Below, piece after piece: positions 14,950 through 23,235 of a stretch of DNA of 28,491 nt. Under the pieces are notes generated by a model that was given only the letters and a program-made list of their open reading frames with translations, was not told where the DNA came from and searched no databases. Numbering within the stretch: position 1 is the first letter of the stretch; each line of letters starts with the position of its first letter. This stretch comes from an uncultured Planctomycetales bacterium (lineage in GTDB: Bacteria > Planctomycetota > Planctomycetia > Pirellulales > S012-138), in the NCBI GenBank assembly GCA_937982665.1, contig CALJLD010000114.1, positions 1 through 28,491 on the forward strand. The letters are read 5' to 3'. Both the position numbers and the translations under genes were made by a program.

Positions 14950-16788
14950 CTACAACCCGGCTGACGTTTCCTCTTTCCGTCGCGTCAGCCCGGCGGCGGG
15001 TTGGGCCATTTTGGCAAGCAGCTCTTGAACGTTGATCTGCATGCGTTCAAGGCGGTCTGAGAATTGATCGATTTCGATCACGCGGTTCTCCAGACCGGCG
15101 AAGAGACCAGTGGCGGGGGCTTCGGTCTTCCAGCGTTCGGCCAGCGAGTTGATTTCGCGCGTCAGGCCGCGACGCAGCCGCAACAGGAACATGCCCACCA
15201 ACAGCATGCACCAAATGAGCAGGAAGAACGCGGCGGCGATAAAGAACGGGAAGCCCAGTACCGGCGCAGTTTGATCGGCGGGGATATAGCCGAACATCGG
15301 CCCGAGCCACGAATCCCAGAAGAAGTTCTTGCCCAGGCGGAACAGCAGCCCCCCGACCATGACCAGAAGCAGTACTTCGTAGAACATCCGCGTGAACCAG
15401 CCGGTATGTTTGCCGGCCAGCCGCTTGACCACTTCCTGCAGTTGTCCGCTGGCCCGCTTCACAAACGAAGCCCCGGCTTCCGCGGCCGTGTCTTGAAAAC
15501 TCTCCACGCGGAGTTCGTCCGTGGCCAGGCCTGCTTCCTGGGCATGGCCCGAAACAATGATCGCAGCCGTGCGGAGTTCGGCATCATCCCAGCTCCAGGC
15601 GACCGTTTCCTCCATGGCTTCGGCGGCTTGCCGAGACTTCTTGCCGCCCCGGAGTTTTCGTCCGGCTTGCCAGGCACCCCACAGAGCGAGTTGCCCCGGC
15701 GTGCGAACGCGGGCAAGCGCGGCGCTGGCCAATAGCCCTCCGAACCCTTGGTAAGCACGCAGCACAAGAGAGAACGGACTGAAGCCATAGCGGCTAGTGA
15801 CTTCGCCCAGCAGTCGACTTTCCCAATGGCGGCGGCTGGAAAGCAGTTCCTCGCGCAATTGGGCAATCAACCGCGCGGAAAGCCGAGCACGGTTTTCCGC
15901 AATAGCCGCTTGCAAGGAATCGACCGCCGCGCGGCCAACTCCAAGCTTCTCACCGCAGATGGTCAATGTTTCTTGAACGAGTTCCAGGAAGTTCGCCCTG
16001 CGGATGCGGTTGGCGGTGGAACGGGAGAGTTCGCGGTTGAGGAAATCGGTCAGCCGCGGGAATTCACCCCGCGGCGCGAGCTCATTGCGAGCATCTTCCA
16101 GCGCTTGCAGGCTGTCGACAAAGAACATCTCGCCGACTTCGTATTCATCTTCCAAATGCGCGCGCCAGTCATTTCGGATATCAGCATCGGTATCCGCGTG
16201 CGTCTGCACGAAGACAATCCGCGCTCCGCTGGCCGCGCGGGCGAGTTCCTTGTTCACTCGGGCGCTGCGGTACTTCTGCTGCGTGCCGGTGACCAGCAGC
16301 ACATCGCAAAACGGCAACAAATGGCGAAGGCGATCAAGATTCGTCGCGGATGCCTCGGCGTCTTCGGTGGTATCAGGGTCCGGGCAATCCAGCAGCACCA
16401 CGTCACGCAAGGCGGGACTGTCACAATGTTTGACGTGCACGGAATCGGCGGGAATGCCCAGGCTTTCGGCGGAAAGACTCGGACGGCAAACCAAAGTCGG
16501 CATCCGCGTCGTCGGCCGCTCTTTGCCGGAAGTGGTGACCTGTTCTCCGGCCAGCGCGTTGACCAGCGTGCTTTTGCCGGTGCCGGTTCCGCCGAGCGTG
16601 GCGACAACCAGCGGCGCTTCCAAACGAATTCGCAGCGACTCCGAACGATCGACCAGCCGATCAATCAAGGCTTTGCACGCGCGACCGGCAGGCCATGGAG
16701 GCGCGGAATCGGCCCACGCGCGAAGTTCCGCCACAACGGCGTCCACTTCCGCAAGGAGTTCCAGATGGGCCAATTCCGAGGATGTCAT
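14950..16788 (-). CDS. Membrane-anchored dynamin-like GTPase
   Basis: The 612-residue protein has a P-loop GTPase domain: GGTGTGKSTLVNAL (66-79), a Thr-containing G2 stretch GKERPTTRMPT (88-98) and a G3 motif LLDCPDPDTT (132-141), DxP followed by D instead of the usual G. In the G4 position VQTHADTD (194-201) stands where NKxD is expected. A long helical region follows, then two hydrophobic segments (about 471-486 and 510-538) and a C-terminal helical, coiled-coil-like tail. This layout matches bacterial dynamin-like or YfjP-type membrane GTPases involved in membrane remodelling or stress. The ATG at 16788 is 23 nt after the LRR lipoprotein stop, implying co-transcription. The function is not established; loss of NKxD may relax guanine specificity. 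Confidence 0.8.
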   Translation of the reverse strand: MTSSELAHLELLAEVDAVVAELRAWADSAPPWPAGRACKALIDRLVDRSESLRIRLEAPLVVATLGGTGTGKSTLVNALAGEQVTTSGKERPTTRMPTLVCRPSLSAESLGIPADSVHVKHCDSPALRDVVLLDCPDPDTTEDAEASATNLDRLRHLLPFCDVLLVTGTQQKYRSARVNKELARAASGARIVFVQTHADTDADIRNDWRAHLEDEYEVGEMFFVDSLQALEDARNELAPRGEFPRLTDFLNRELSRSTANRIRRANFLELVQETLTICGEKLGVGRAAVDSLQAAIAENRARLSARLIAQLREELLSSRRHWESRLLGEVTSRYGFSPFSLVLRAYQGFGGLLASAALARVRTPGQLALWGAWQAGRKLRGGKKSRQAAEAMEETVAWSWDDAELRTAAIIVSGHAQEAGLATDELRVESFQDTAAEAGASFVKRASGQLQEVVKRLAGKHTGWFTRMFYEVLLLVMVGGLLFRLGKNFFWDSWLGPMFGYIPADQTAPVLGFPFFIAAAFFLLIWCMLLVGMFLLRLRRGLTREINSLAERWKTEAPATGLFAGLENRVIEIDQFSDRLERMQINVQELLAKMAQPAAGLTRRKEETSAGL

Positions 16789-16811
16789 TTTGTGTTCAGT
16801 AATTCCGGGAA

Positions 16812-17585
16812 TCAGTCGCGCACGGTCGTGTTCGGTAAAGCTGTGCGAAGTCTCTCAACGCCGGCTGGCGTGATGCCGGTTCTTCCCACCCAAAGTTCTT
16901 TGAGCGAGGTCAGCTTCGACAAATGAGGGACAGCTTCATCAGTGATGTTGGTTCGCTGCAATTTGAGGTCTTCGAGGTTCGAGAGATTGACGAGTTCGGC
17001 AATACCGGCATCGCCAACGGCCGATTGAAACAGATTGAGCTTCTTGAGCGTGGTGAGCTTGCCGACGTGCTGCATCCCGGCGTCACCGATATCCGAAAAG
17101 GTGAGGCTTAACTCTTCCAGGTTGGTCATGGCTTGCAGGTGAACAAGTCCTGCATCGGTGATGAACGTGTTGCTGAGCAGCAAGCGCTTGACGCTGGGGA
17201 ATTGCCGGATGGAGGCGAGATCGTCATCGTTGATGGGGACATCGGACAACTGGATCAGCACAACCTGTCCGTTCTCTTCATCTACCCGTCCGCCCAAGTC
17301 TTCGATGCTGGCCGTGGTTGCTGGCGGTGTGGAATCTCCACCGGGAAGGGGCGGAAGCGAACTGTCGGAAGAGCCTGTGTTTTTTTCCGTTCCGTTATCA
17401 GTTTTGTCGCCAGTCTTGTCTGTTGGCGATTTTGAGTTGCCGTCGTTTGTCGCGGCTTGATTGGCCTGAAGTTGGTCATCAGCCGGTTGGCTAACGGCAC
17501 CATCGCCTGGGGCATCTTCTCCACAACCCAGGAACAGGCATGCGATCAATGCCAGGCAGCTGCAGATTGTTGGACGCTTTGCCAT
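16812..17585 (-). CDS. Leucine-rich-repeat lipoprotein
   Basis: The 257-residue product starts with a type II signal peptide ending in the lipobox LFLGC (Cys21), so it should be lipid-anchored. Residues about 25-92 are a Ser/Thr/Asp/Asn/Pro-rich disordered linker. From about 105 to the end come six or seven leucine-rich repeats of the ITDAGLVHL / IGDAGMQHV / VGDAGIAEL / ITDEAVPHL type, ending with ITPAGVERL. The repeat length of about 24 residues resembles cysteine-containing or ribonuclease-inhibitor-like LRRs common in planctomycetes. The start at ATG 17585 is chosen for the lipobox; the frame continues upstream to 17729 without signal features. It is probably co-transcribed with the GTPase gene. 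The repeats suggest a protein-binding role. Confidence 0.85.
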   Translation of the reverse strand: MAKRPTICSCLALIACLFLGCGEDAPGDGAVSQPADDQLQANQAATNDGNSKSPTDKTGDKTDNGTEKNTGSSDSSLPPLPGGDSTPPATTASIEDLGGRVDEENGQVVLIQLSDVPINDDDLASIRQFPSVKRLLLSNTFITDAGLVHLQAMTNLEELSLTFSDIGDAGMQHVGKLTTLKKLNLFQSAVGDAGIAELVNLSNLEDLKLQRTNITDEAVPHLSKLTSLKELWVGRTGITPAGVERLRTALPNTTVRD

Positions 17586-17974
17586 GACCGGAGAACAGTT
17601 GGGGCGCGATTTTTGGTCCGTGCGAAACGACATTGAGAGGGCGATGGTGAGAGGGCGGCGTTGAAAGCGCGGAGTCAACACCCTCCCGCATACAAGGTAA
17701 GGGTACGGCCCAGCGGAGAATTCGTCCAATCGGGCCGGTTCTTGTCGATCAATGCGGAAGCCGCGGCGATCCGGCGATCTTCACTGCCACCCAAGTCTCA
17801 TCGGCAAGAAATTGCCTCGCCCGGCGTGCAGTGAGCAATTGTGCGGTCTGAGCCCAATCGCGCATGTTAATTCGCCGGCACAATCCAGGTCATGATCGCG
17901 GCGACATGAACATCCGGCATTGCTGGTTCAACCGGCGGCGAAGATTGCCGGGGCGGGGCGCAGGCTCGGCTCGT
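17586..17974. other. 389-nt gap without a supported gene
   Basis: The gap lies between the prenyltransferase-fold gene and the LRR lipoprotein gene, both on the minus strand. The only open frames are the upstream extension of the LRR frame and antisense shadows. It probably holds a promoter for the LRR-GTPase pair, but I saw no clear hexamers and no intrinsic terminator. Confidence 0.4.
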
Positions 17975-18913
17975 CTACTCGATCTCTTCCAGCAGCGCGC
18001 TGACGCCCAGGCCGTAGAACGTGTATTCCACGTCGGGCGTTTCGTCCAGCAATCCGGCAGTGAAGCCGCCGGTCTCTTGTTCTGTCGAAGTCAGGAAGCG
18101 GCGGACTTCGTCCAGTTCCACTTCGTGTCTCGCGTCCAGGTCCGTCAGTGTCAGCAAGGCCGTGAAACTGCTGAGCACATCGGCAAAGGGGATGCGCGTG
18201 TTGGCCGCAAAGCCGCCTTCATCCGTTTGGCGGTCCAGCAGGAAGTCGATGGTGTCTTCGCGGATCTCCGTCGTGACAGCTTCCAGGATTCGCAAAGCGC
18301 CAATGGCCGCGGCCGTGGGGTTGGTGCCGCTTCGCTTCATCGGACCAAGTTCGACAAAGCCGCCATCCTCGCGGCGCCGCGAGTGCAGGAACTCGACAAT
18401 TCGCTCCGGCTTTTCCGGTGGCAGCTCAATCAGTTGGCGACAGAGCAACACCAGAAACGTGTAGTAGGTGCTGCTGGAAAAGCCTTCGTCGCTGGCGGCA
18501 TAGCCTCCGTCGTCGCGGCGGAATCGCTCGAGTTCTTCGGCGACGCGAGTCTGCCAGCCATCGGACGCGGAGTGAAACACGTCAACTCCGGCGGACGTGT
18601 TGAGCAACATCGCGCCATACAACAGCGACAGGAAATCAATGATGGCCGCCTGCTTGCCCAGGCACGAGGTTAGAAAATCGGCGGCACGTGTCGCGGGTTC
18701 ACCATCCAGCACGCCTGTGATGGCCATGCCCCGCAAAGCAAAGCCGGTGTAGTAGAGATCGCTGCCACCTTCGCGGCCGGAGAAGCCGCCGTCGGCGTTT
18801 TGTCGTTGCAGCAGAAACTCCGCATGCCGGGCGCGAACCGCATCCGGCAGTTGGTTCATGCCGCCGGCCAGCCGCAGCGTCAAGCGTTCGAGATAGTTGA
18901 GTTCGTCAAGCAC
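17975..18913 (-). CDS. Prenyltransferase beta-subunit / terpene-cyclase-fold protein
   Basis: The 312-residue all-helical protein is built from repeats of the form QNADGGFSGREGG, RRDDGGYAA, RREDGGFVELG, QTDEGGFAANTR and QETGGFTAGLL, the alpha-alpha barrel of protein prenyltransferase beta subunits and squalene cyclases. Alignment by eye with Rab geranylgeranyltransferase beta places the zinc ligands at Asp245 (ADVLSSF for DVCYSWW), Leu247 (Cys expected) and Tyr297 (DVEYTFYG for DPFHTLFG), so two of three ligands are missing. The DxDD acid motif of squalene-hopene cyclase is also absent. It may bind isoprenoids without transferring them, or use another chemistry. The start is GTG 18913, 72 nt after the thioesterase stop. 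It is likely co-transcribed with the thioesterase and the GT4 gene. Confidence 0.8.
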   Translation of the reverse strand: MLDELNYLERLTLRLAGGMNQLPDAVRARHAEFLLQRQNADGGFSGREGGSDLYYTGFALRGMAITGVLDGEPATRAADFLTSCLGKQAAIIDFLSLLYGAMLLNTSAGVDVFHSASDGWQTRVAEELERFRRDDGGYAASDEGFSSSTYYTFLVLLCRQLIELPPEKPERIVEFLHSRRREDGGFVELGPMKRSGTNPTAAAIGALRILEAVTTEIREDTIDFLLDRQTDEGGFAANTRIPFADVLSSFTALLTLTDLDARHEVELDEVRRFLTSTEQETGGFTAGLLDETPDVEYTFYGLGVSALLEEIE

Positions 18914-18985
18914 AAATGTTCCGGCGTTGTCTTGGAGGTTTCTTCACGTTGTCAGCCGCGGACAATTCTTTGCTCCGCAGCCCGG

Positions 18986-19420
18986 CTAGTCGGTGGTGTC
19001 CATCACATAGGGTTGCAACTTGGCGCGAATGGCGTCCGGGATCGCTATCGATGTGGGGCGGTCGTCGTGATTCTCGTATCGGCAGCAAACGACGGTGATG
19101 GCGCCTTTGGCGATGGGCCGATCCGCGTGTCGCAAGCGATGCTCATACGTGACGCTTTTTTCACCCAGCCGAGCGACGCGAACTTCGATGGTGACCACAT
19201 CTTCAAAACGGACCGAGTCACGGTAATCGCATTGTGCGGCCACGCGCGGCCAACTGAGTTGGCTGTCGCCGTCTCGGCTCATCACGCTCATGCCTAAGTG
19301 CCGCAAGAAGGCATGTTCGGCTTCTTCCATGAAGAGGAAGTACGTGGCGAAGTGCATGATGCGCGCGGCATCCGTATGGTGGAACTCGACAATTCGCTCC
19401 GTGGCAAAGAACTCGCTCAT
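18986..19420 (-). CDS. Hotdog-fold acyl-CoA thioesterase (4HBT family)
   Basis: The 144-residue protein matches the YbgC/FadM-like single hotdog domain, which hydrolyses acyl-CoA or acyl carrier thioesters in the cytoplasm. The N-terminal VEFHHTDAARIMHFATYF (11-28) contains the catalytic Asp17 and the helix that starts the hotdog, followed by MEEAEHAFL and the DYRDSVRFEDVVTIEV strand. It is of standard length. It sits 23 nt after the GT4 gene and 72 nt before the prenyltransferase-fold gene, so the three form a tight unit. The substrate is unknown; phospholipid, fatty-acid or isoprenoid-related thioesters are possible. Confidence 0.88.
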   Translation of the reverse strand: MSEFFATERIVEFHHTDAARIMHFATYFLFMEEAEHAFLRHLGMSVMSRDGDSQLSWPRVAAQCDYRDSVRFEDVVTIEVRVARLGEKSVTYEHRLRHADRPIAKGAITVVCCRYENHDDRPTSIAIPDAIRAKLQPYVMDTTD

Positions 19421-19443
19421 GACGATGTTTGGTGGGATAGCCG

Positions 19444-20871
19444 CTATTTGGAAGTTGATGACTCGCGGACAGGCGGGGTTGCCGGCGGAGTTTCTTTTGG
19501 GGAATTATTGGCGGAATGTGTGTCTTGATTGTGGGTGCTTGTTGCGGCTTCAGTTGGTTCGGCCTGGCGGCGGTGCTCACGCAGTACTCGTTCATAAAGT
19601 TGCTGTGTCGCCTTGGCCATGGCGTCCGCGTGGTAGCGGTGAAGCACGGCGGCGCGGCCACTACTGCCGAACTTCTCAATCAACGCCTGGTCATCCACAA
19701 AAGGCAGCACGGCCGCCGCCAAGGCATCCGCATCTTCCGGCTTGAACAACACGCCGCCGCCGGTATCGGCAATCATCTCCGGGAAGCTGCCATGTTCCGG
19801 CTGGATGACAGGCACGCCATTGGCCATGGCTTCCAGGATGCTTAGCCCTTTGCTTTCACGATAGATCGTGGGCACGGTCATGGCATCCAAAGATTGCAGG
19901 AATCGGATCTTGCCTTCGCGGTCAGGTTCGCCGTGATACTCAAAGAGATCCCCAAGGCCTTGCTTGTTGATCTTGCGTTCAATGTCTTTGAGGTATTTCT
20001 TTTCTCCGGCGGCAAGATAACCGGCCACATGCAGCCTGACGGGACGTGAAGACAGTCCGGCGTTGAGTTTGCGGAAGGCCTCGGCGGCAATGTGCAGCCC
20101 TTTTTCCGGACACACTCTGGCAAAGTAGCCCAACACGAAGTGATCCGGGTTTGCGCGATTGGCCAAAGTGCGCTGGCCGTGACCGGTCAGGTCCAAACCG
20201 TGGGGCACAATGGCAACCCGGTTTGGGTCCAGGCCCATGTAGTTGGTCATGTAGTCCGCGTAGTAGCGGTTCATGGCCACATAACAATCCGCGTCCGGGG
20301 CGTGTTGCCGCAGGAGTTCTCGCGCGTGCGAATAGTGCGGTTCCGTCATCGCCTCAAGGAAGATGTCTTCGCCGGAGAGTCCGCAGACAATCGCAGCGCC
20401 GGTTTGCTCACGGATTTCTTTGGCCATGCCCAAGAGCAAAGCATCGGATAGATGTACGATGTCCGGCTTAAATTCCTTTCCCAACCACGCGGCCAGGCGA
20501 GCAAGCTCCTTGCGCTGATGTCCGTGGCTGCCCTGCAACATGGAGACCGTCATATCTCCCAACTTGGCGGCGTCCACGGAAAAGCTGCGCTTGGATAGCC
20601 AGCGCATGATGGGCTTGGAATCGAACAGCGCGTCGAGGAATCGCGGCGTATAGCGAAACAGCGAGAGCTTTTGTTGCAGGTAGACATTCACGCCGCCCAT
20701 GAAGACGCGTGGCTCGCTGACGTTTTCCTCGTCCGTGCGGACCGGCGTGTACGTTGGCAACAGAATAATGTCCTCACCGCGCTTTTGCAGCGCGGCCGCG
20801 AGGGTGTTGTCATGCAGACAACTGCCGCAATACATGCCTGCCGCGCCGGCGGCAAGATACGCAATTCTCAT
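19444..20871 (-). CDS. GT4-family glycosyltransferase with disordered tail
   Basis: The 475-residue GT-B glycosyltransferase starts with MRIAYLAAGAAGMYCGSCLH, where the glycine loop is followed by an unusual CGSC pair. The donor-binding domain has GYFARVCPEKGLHIAAEAF and the E-x7-E segment YRESKGLSILEAMANG with PVIQPEHGSFPEMI. The last 45 residues are Thr/Ser/Pro/Asn-rich and probably disordered. ATG 20871 is chosen; a TTG nine bases upstream is in frame but less likely. It leads the unit containing the thioesterase and prenyltransferase-fold genes. A sugar-lipid product is an attractive guess from this context, but the donor and acceptor are unknown. Confidence 0.87.
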   Translation of the reverse strand: MRIAYLAAGAAGMYCGSCLHDNTLAAALQKRGEDIILLPTYTPVRTDEENVSEPRVFMGGVNVYLQQKLSLFRYTPRFLDALFDSKPIMRWLSKRSFSVDAAKLGDMTVSMLQGSHGHQRKELARLAAWLGKEFKPDIVHLSDALLLGMAKEIREQTGAAIVCGLSGEDIFLEAMTEPHYSHARELLRQHAPDADCYVAMNRYYADYMTNYMGLDPNRVAIVPHGLDLTGHGQRTLANRANPDHFVLGYFARVCPEKGLHIAAEAFRKLNAGLSSRPVRLHVAGYLAAGEKKYLKDIERKINKQGLGDLFEYHGEPDREGKIRFLQSLDAMTVPTIYRESKGLSILEAMANGVPVIQPEHGSFPEMIADTGGGVLFKPEDADALAAAVLPFVDDQALIEKFGSSGRAAVLHRYHADAMAKATQQLYERVLREHRRQAEPTEAATSTHNQDTHSANNSPKETPPATPPVRESSTSK

Positions 20872-21012
20872 GTTGGCCAAATCGTCGTTAGCTTGGCAGA
20901 TCGCAAAATGGTCAAACGGCGCGGTGGAAGAAAGACCTGAGGGAGGCGAACTTGAAATCGTGTAAATCTATTGTACGCAGACAATGCCGCGATGACGCGC
21001 TGGTTTCGCGCA

Positions 21013-22593
21013 TCAATCGGATTCGCTGGGAAAATACTTGTCTACAACCGCCTGGCTGGGGGGCTTTGTGAACAAAGACACCAAGATGGCCGCCAATGCG
21101 GAAACGACAGTGACTGTGACAATTGGGTGAAGCGGAGGGAGTATGGTGGTGCCGCCGATGGCCAGCGGCGATTCCGGGAAGGCATAGGCCTTGTCGCCGC
21201 CGAAATCCGATTTCCAGAATAGCCATAGCCAAGTGACCGCTGTGGCCAAGATGCTGGCGGCCGCGCCGTACTTGGTGAACCGCTTCCAATACAGCGACGC
21301 AAAAACAACGGGAAACAACCCCGTGAATCCAGTGAAGCACCAAGTACCAAGCGGAAAGACGCTTGCTCGGTATTGCAGCGCCACGAGAAAAACTCCGTAC
21401 GTGACGGCAACCACAAGGACGACAAACACACGCGCAATCCACACGCGCGCATGCTCACTGAACCGCTTCTCGCCTACGTAGTGCGTCACGATGTCATTGG
21501 TGAACATCGTCCCCAAGGCCAGGAACTGGCTGTCCAGGCTCGACATGATTGCCGCCAGGATTCCAGCCGAGAGTAGTCCGGCCAGGAAGGGGGCTTCAAT
21601 CCCATTGACGAGCGTGCCGAGTACGGTATTCGCTCGATCCGGCGGCAGACCGCTGGTTACCGGAATGGCGGTGGCCCAAACACCCATCAACACGCAAGGC
21701 ATCCAAACACATAACACCATCAGCGGATGGCAAACAATCGCCAGCTTGAATGTCTTGTCACTGCGCGCGGTGAGCCAATGCTGGAACACATGCGGGAACA
21801 TTGCCACGGAAAGCGGGATCAGCAGGTAGGCCGCATATTGCGAATAAGGAATCGGAGCTTTCGAGAGCTTCTCCGGATTGGCGTTAAAGGCGTTTTCCGT
21901 CAGGCGTTGCAGGCTCTCAAAGAAAGCGCCGCCCTGCCCATACTTATTCACAATCACAACAAAGGTGATGCTGGCCAGGACGACAAAGAACGCTGTCTGC
22001 AATGCGTTTGCCCAAGCGGTGCCCCGCATTCCGCCCAAGAAAACATATGTCAGCACAACAAGCGAGATCACCAGTCCGGCCAGCCAGGCAGGCACACCAT
22101 GGTTATAACCTTCAAACCAACCGAGTGATTCAAACGAACCAGCGGTCACAGTTTCAATGGTGATGCCACCCCCAAGGAGACCGATCAACATGTAGGGAAT
22201 GACGAGTCCGACCAAGACTGGAAACAGCAACAGGCCGACCGCGTCGCTTTGCAGGCGATCACGAAAGTATTGTATCTGCGTGGTGAAACCGAACCGCTTG
22301 CCGTACTTCCAAAGTCGGACGCCCACAATAAAGAAGCAAGCGGAGTGGACGATTCCCGCAGCTGTCGCCAGCTTGCCAAAGATGCCAACTCCGGTCACGT
22401 ACGACTCGCCGGTGGAACCCACCAAGGCGAATGATGTCATCGTGGTGCCGAACAGCGACAGCAGCAACAACACCGGACCGATTGTCTGGCTGGCAAGGGA
22501 ATAGTCCCGCGCTGTGCCGCGCGACCGCATTCCCGACCACACTCCCATCGCAATCAGGATAAGCAGATAGAAGATCAGCACGCCCAGCTTCAT
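21013..22593 (-). CDS. Sodium:solute symporter (SSS family)
   Basis: The 526-residue protein has about 13 hydrophobic segments of the LeuT-fold SSS family. Typical features are the N-terminal DYSLASQTIGP region, GTTMTSFALVGSTGESY in TM2, the WANALQTAFFV segment and the sodium-site Ser pair in AAIMSSLDSQFLALGTMFTNDI. It couples Na+ entry to uptake of a small solute such as a sugar, carboxylate or amino acid; the substrate cannot be read. The ATG at 22593 overlaps the stop of the upstream small membrane protein by 4 nt (22590-22593), so the two are translationally coupled. Confidence 0.93.
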   Translation of the reverse strand: MKLGVLIFYLLILIAMGVWSGMRSRGTARDYSLASQTIGPVLLLLSLFGTTMTSFALVGSTGESYVTGVGIFGKLATAAGIVHSACFFIVGVRLWKYGKRFGFTTQIQYFRDRLQSDAVGLLLFPVLVGLVIPYMLIGLLGGGITIETVTAGSFESLGWFEGYNHGVPAWLAGLVISLVVLTYVFLGGMRGTAWANALQTAFFVVLASITFVVIVNKYGQGGAFFESLQRLTENAFNANPEKLSKAPIPYSQYAAYLLIPLSVAMFPHVFQHWLTARSDKTFKLAIVCHPLMVLCVWMPCVLMGVWATAIPVTSGLPPDRANTVLGTLVNGIEAPFLAGLLSAGILAAIMSSLDSQFLALGTMFTNDIVTHYVGEKRFSEHARVWIARVFVVLVVAVTYGVFLVALQYRASVFPLGTWCFTGFTGLFPVVFASLYWKRFTKYGAAASILATAVTWLWLFWKSDFGGDKAYAFPESPLAIGGTTILPPLHPIVTVTVVSALAAILVSLFTKPPSQAVVDKYFPSESD

Positions 22594-22823
22594 GACTGCC
22601 CTCCCGCCTGATCATCTTCCTGGTCATCACTGGAACGTGACACGGGCCAACAAATCGTGACGGCAACCAACCAGACAATCGCCGTTAAGATAGACAGGGC
22701 ACCGTCATAGGCCAGCTGATACGGCAAGAAGCCGAAGACCAGATCATCGCGTTCCCAAATTGCATAGTTCTGGTGCAAGACCAGCAACGCAATGATGGCG
22801 ACAATGACGAATGCGTACCGCAT
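22590..22823 (-). CDS. Small two-helix membrane protein (DUF3311-like)
   Basis: The 77-residue protein has two hydrophobic stretches (about 3-18 and 40-61) separated by NYAIWERDDLVFGFLPYQLAY, whose LVFGFLP core resembles DUF3311 proteins, and a charged C-terminal tail. DUF3311 genes often sit directly upstream of SSS or MFS transporter genes, as here with an ATGA overlap. It may be a small partner or stability subunit of the symporter. The family assignment is by motif and context, not by a search. Confidence 0.75.
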   Translation of the reverse strand: MRYAFVIVAIIALLVLHQNYAIWERDDLVFGFLPYQLAYDGALSILTAIVWLVAVTICWPVSRSSDDQEDDQAGGQS

Positions 22824-23235
22824 CAGATGTTGGGATGAGGAGGGAGTTCGCGCGAATGCACGACTGTGGGATTGCGTCTTTGCGGCTGTGACTTAGTTAA
22901 GTGTTACCGCATGTTTGGCTGGGATCATTGTGGCGTTTTGGCAACAGGTGGATCATCCGCCGTAACAACTTGCGGTTCCGTAGTTTATCGAACAGTCGCG
23001 CGTTGAACCACCGGCAGACATTCCGAAAGCTTCGCGGTTGCGAATTTGACCACGCGATGTTTTTGACGTAGATAACCTTTACCCTCGCCTCGGTCGCATT
23101 TCGCCGTTCACATCTCGACCGACTCCCACCCTTTGTTTAATCCCCGCGGGATCGCGCCGCATCATGGTGCGTTCTGATTGCCTGCTTTTCATATCGTATC
23201 GCAAGCAGACACATCGAAGATTCTGGAGTTGCTTC
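22824..23235. other. 412-nt divergent intergenic region
   Basis: This region separates the symporter pair (minus) from the PilZ-like gene (plus) and should carry both promoters. No coding frame is convincing. A 6-bp hairpin CTGCTT/AAGCAG (23182-23208) lies in the presumed leader of the PilZ-like gene. The in-frame ATG at 23164 is not used because the ATG at 23236 has the better ribosome binding site. Confidence 0.4.

Noticed and set aside
15748..16926. 392-residue plus-strand frame opposite the GTPase gene
   Set aside because: It is an antisense shadow of the P-loop GTPase and has no domain.
17975..18913. Squalene-hopene cyclase
   Set aside because: At 312 residues it is half the usual length, and it has no DxDD motif. 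The repeats fit a prenyltransferase beta subunit better.
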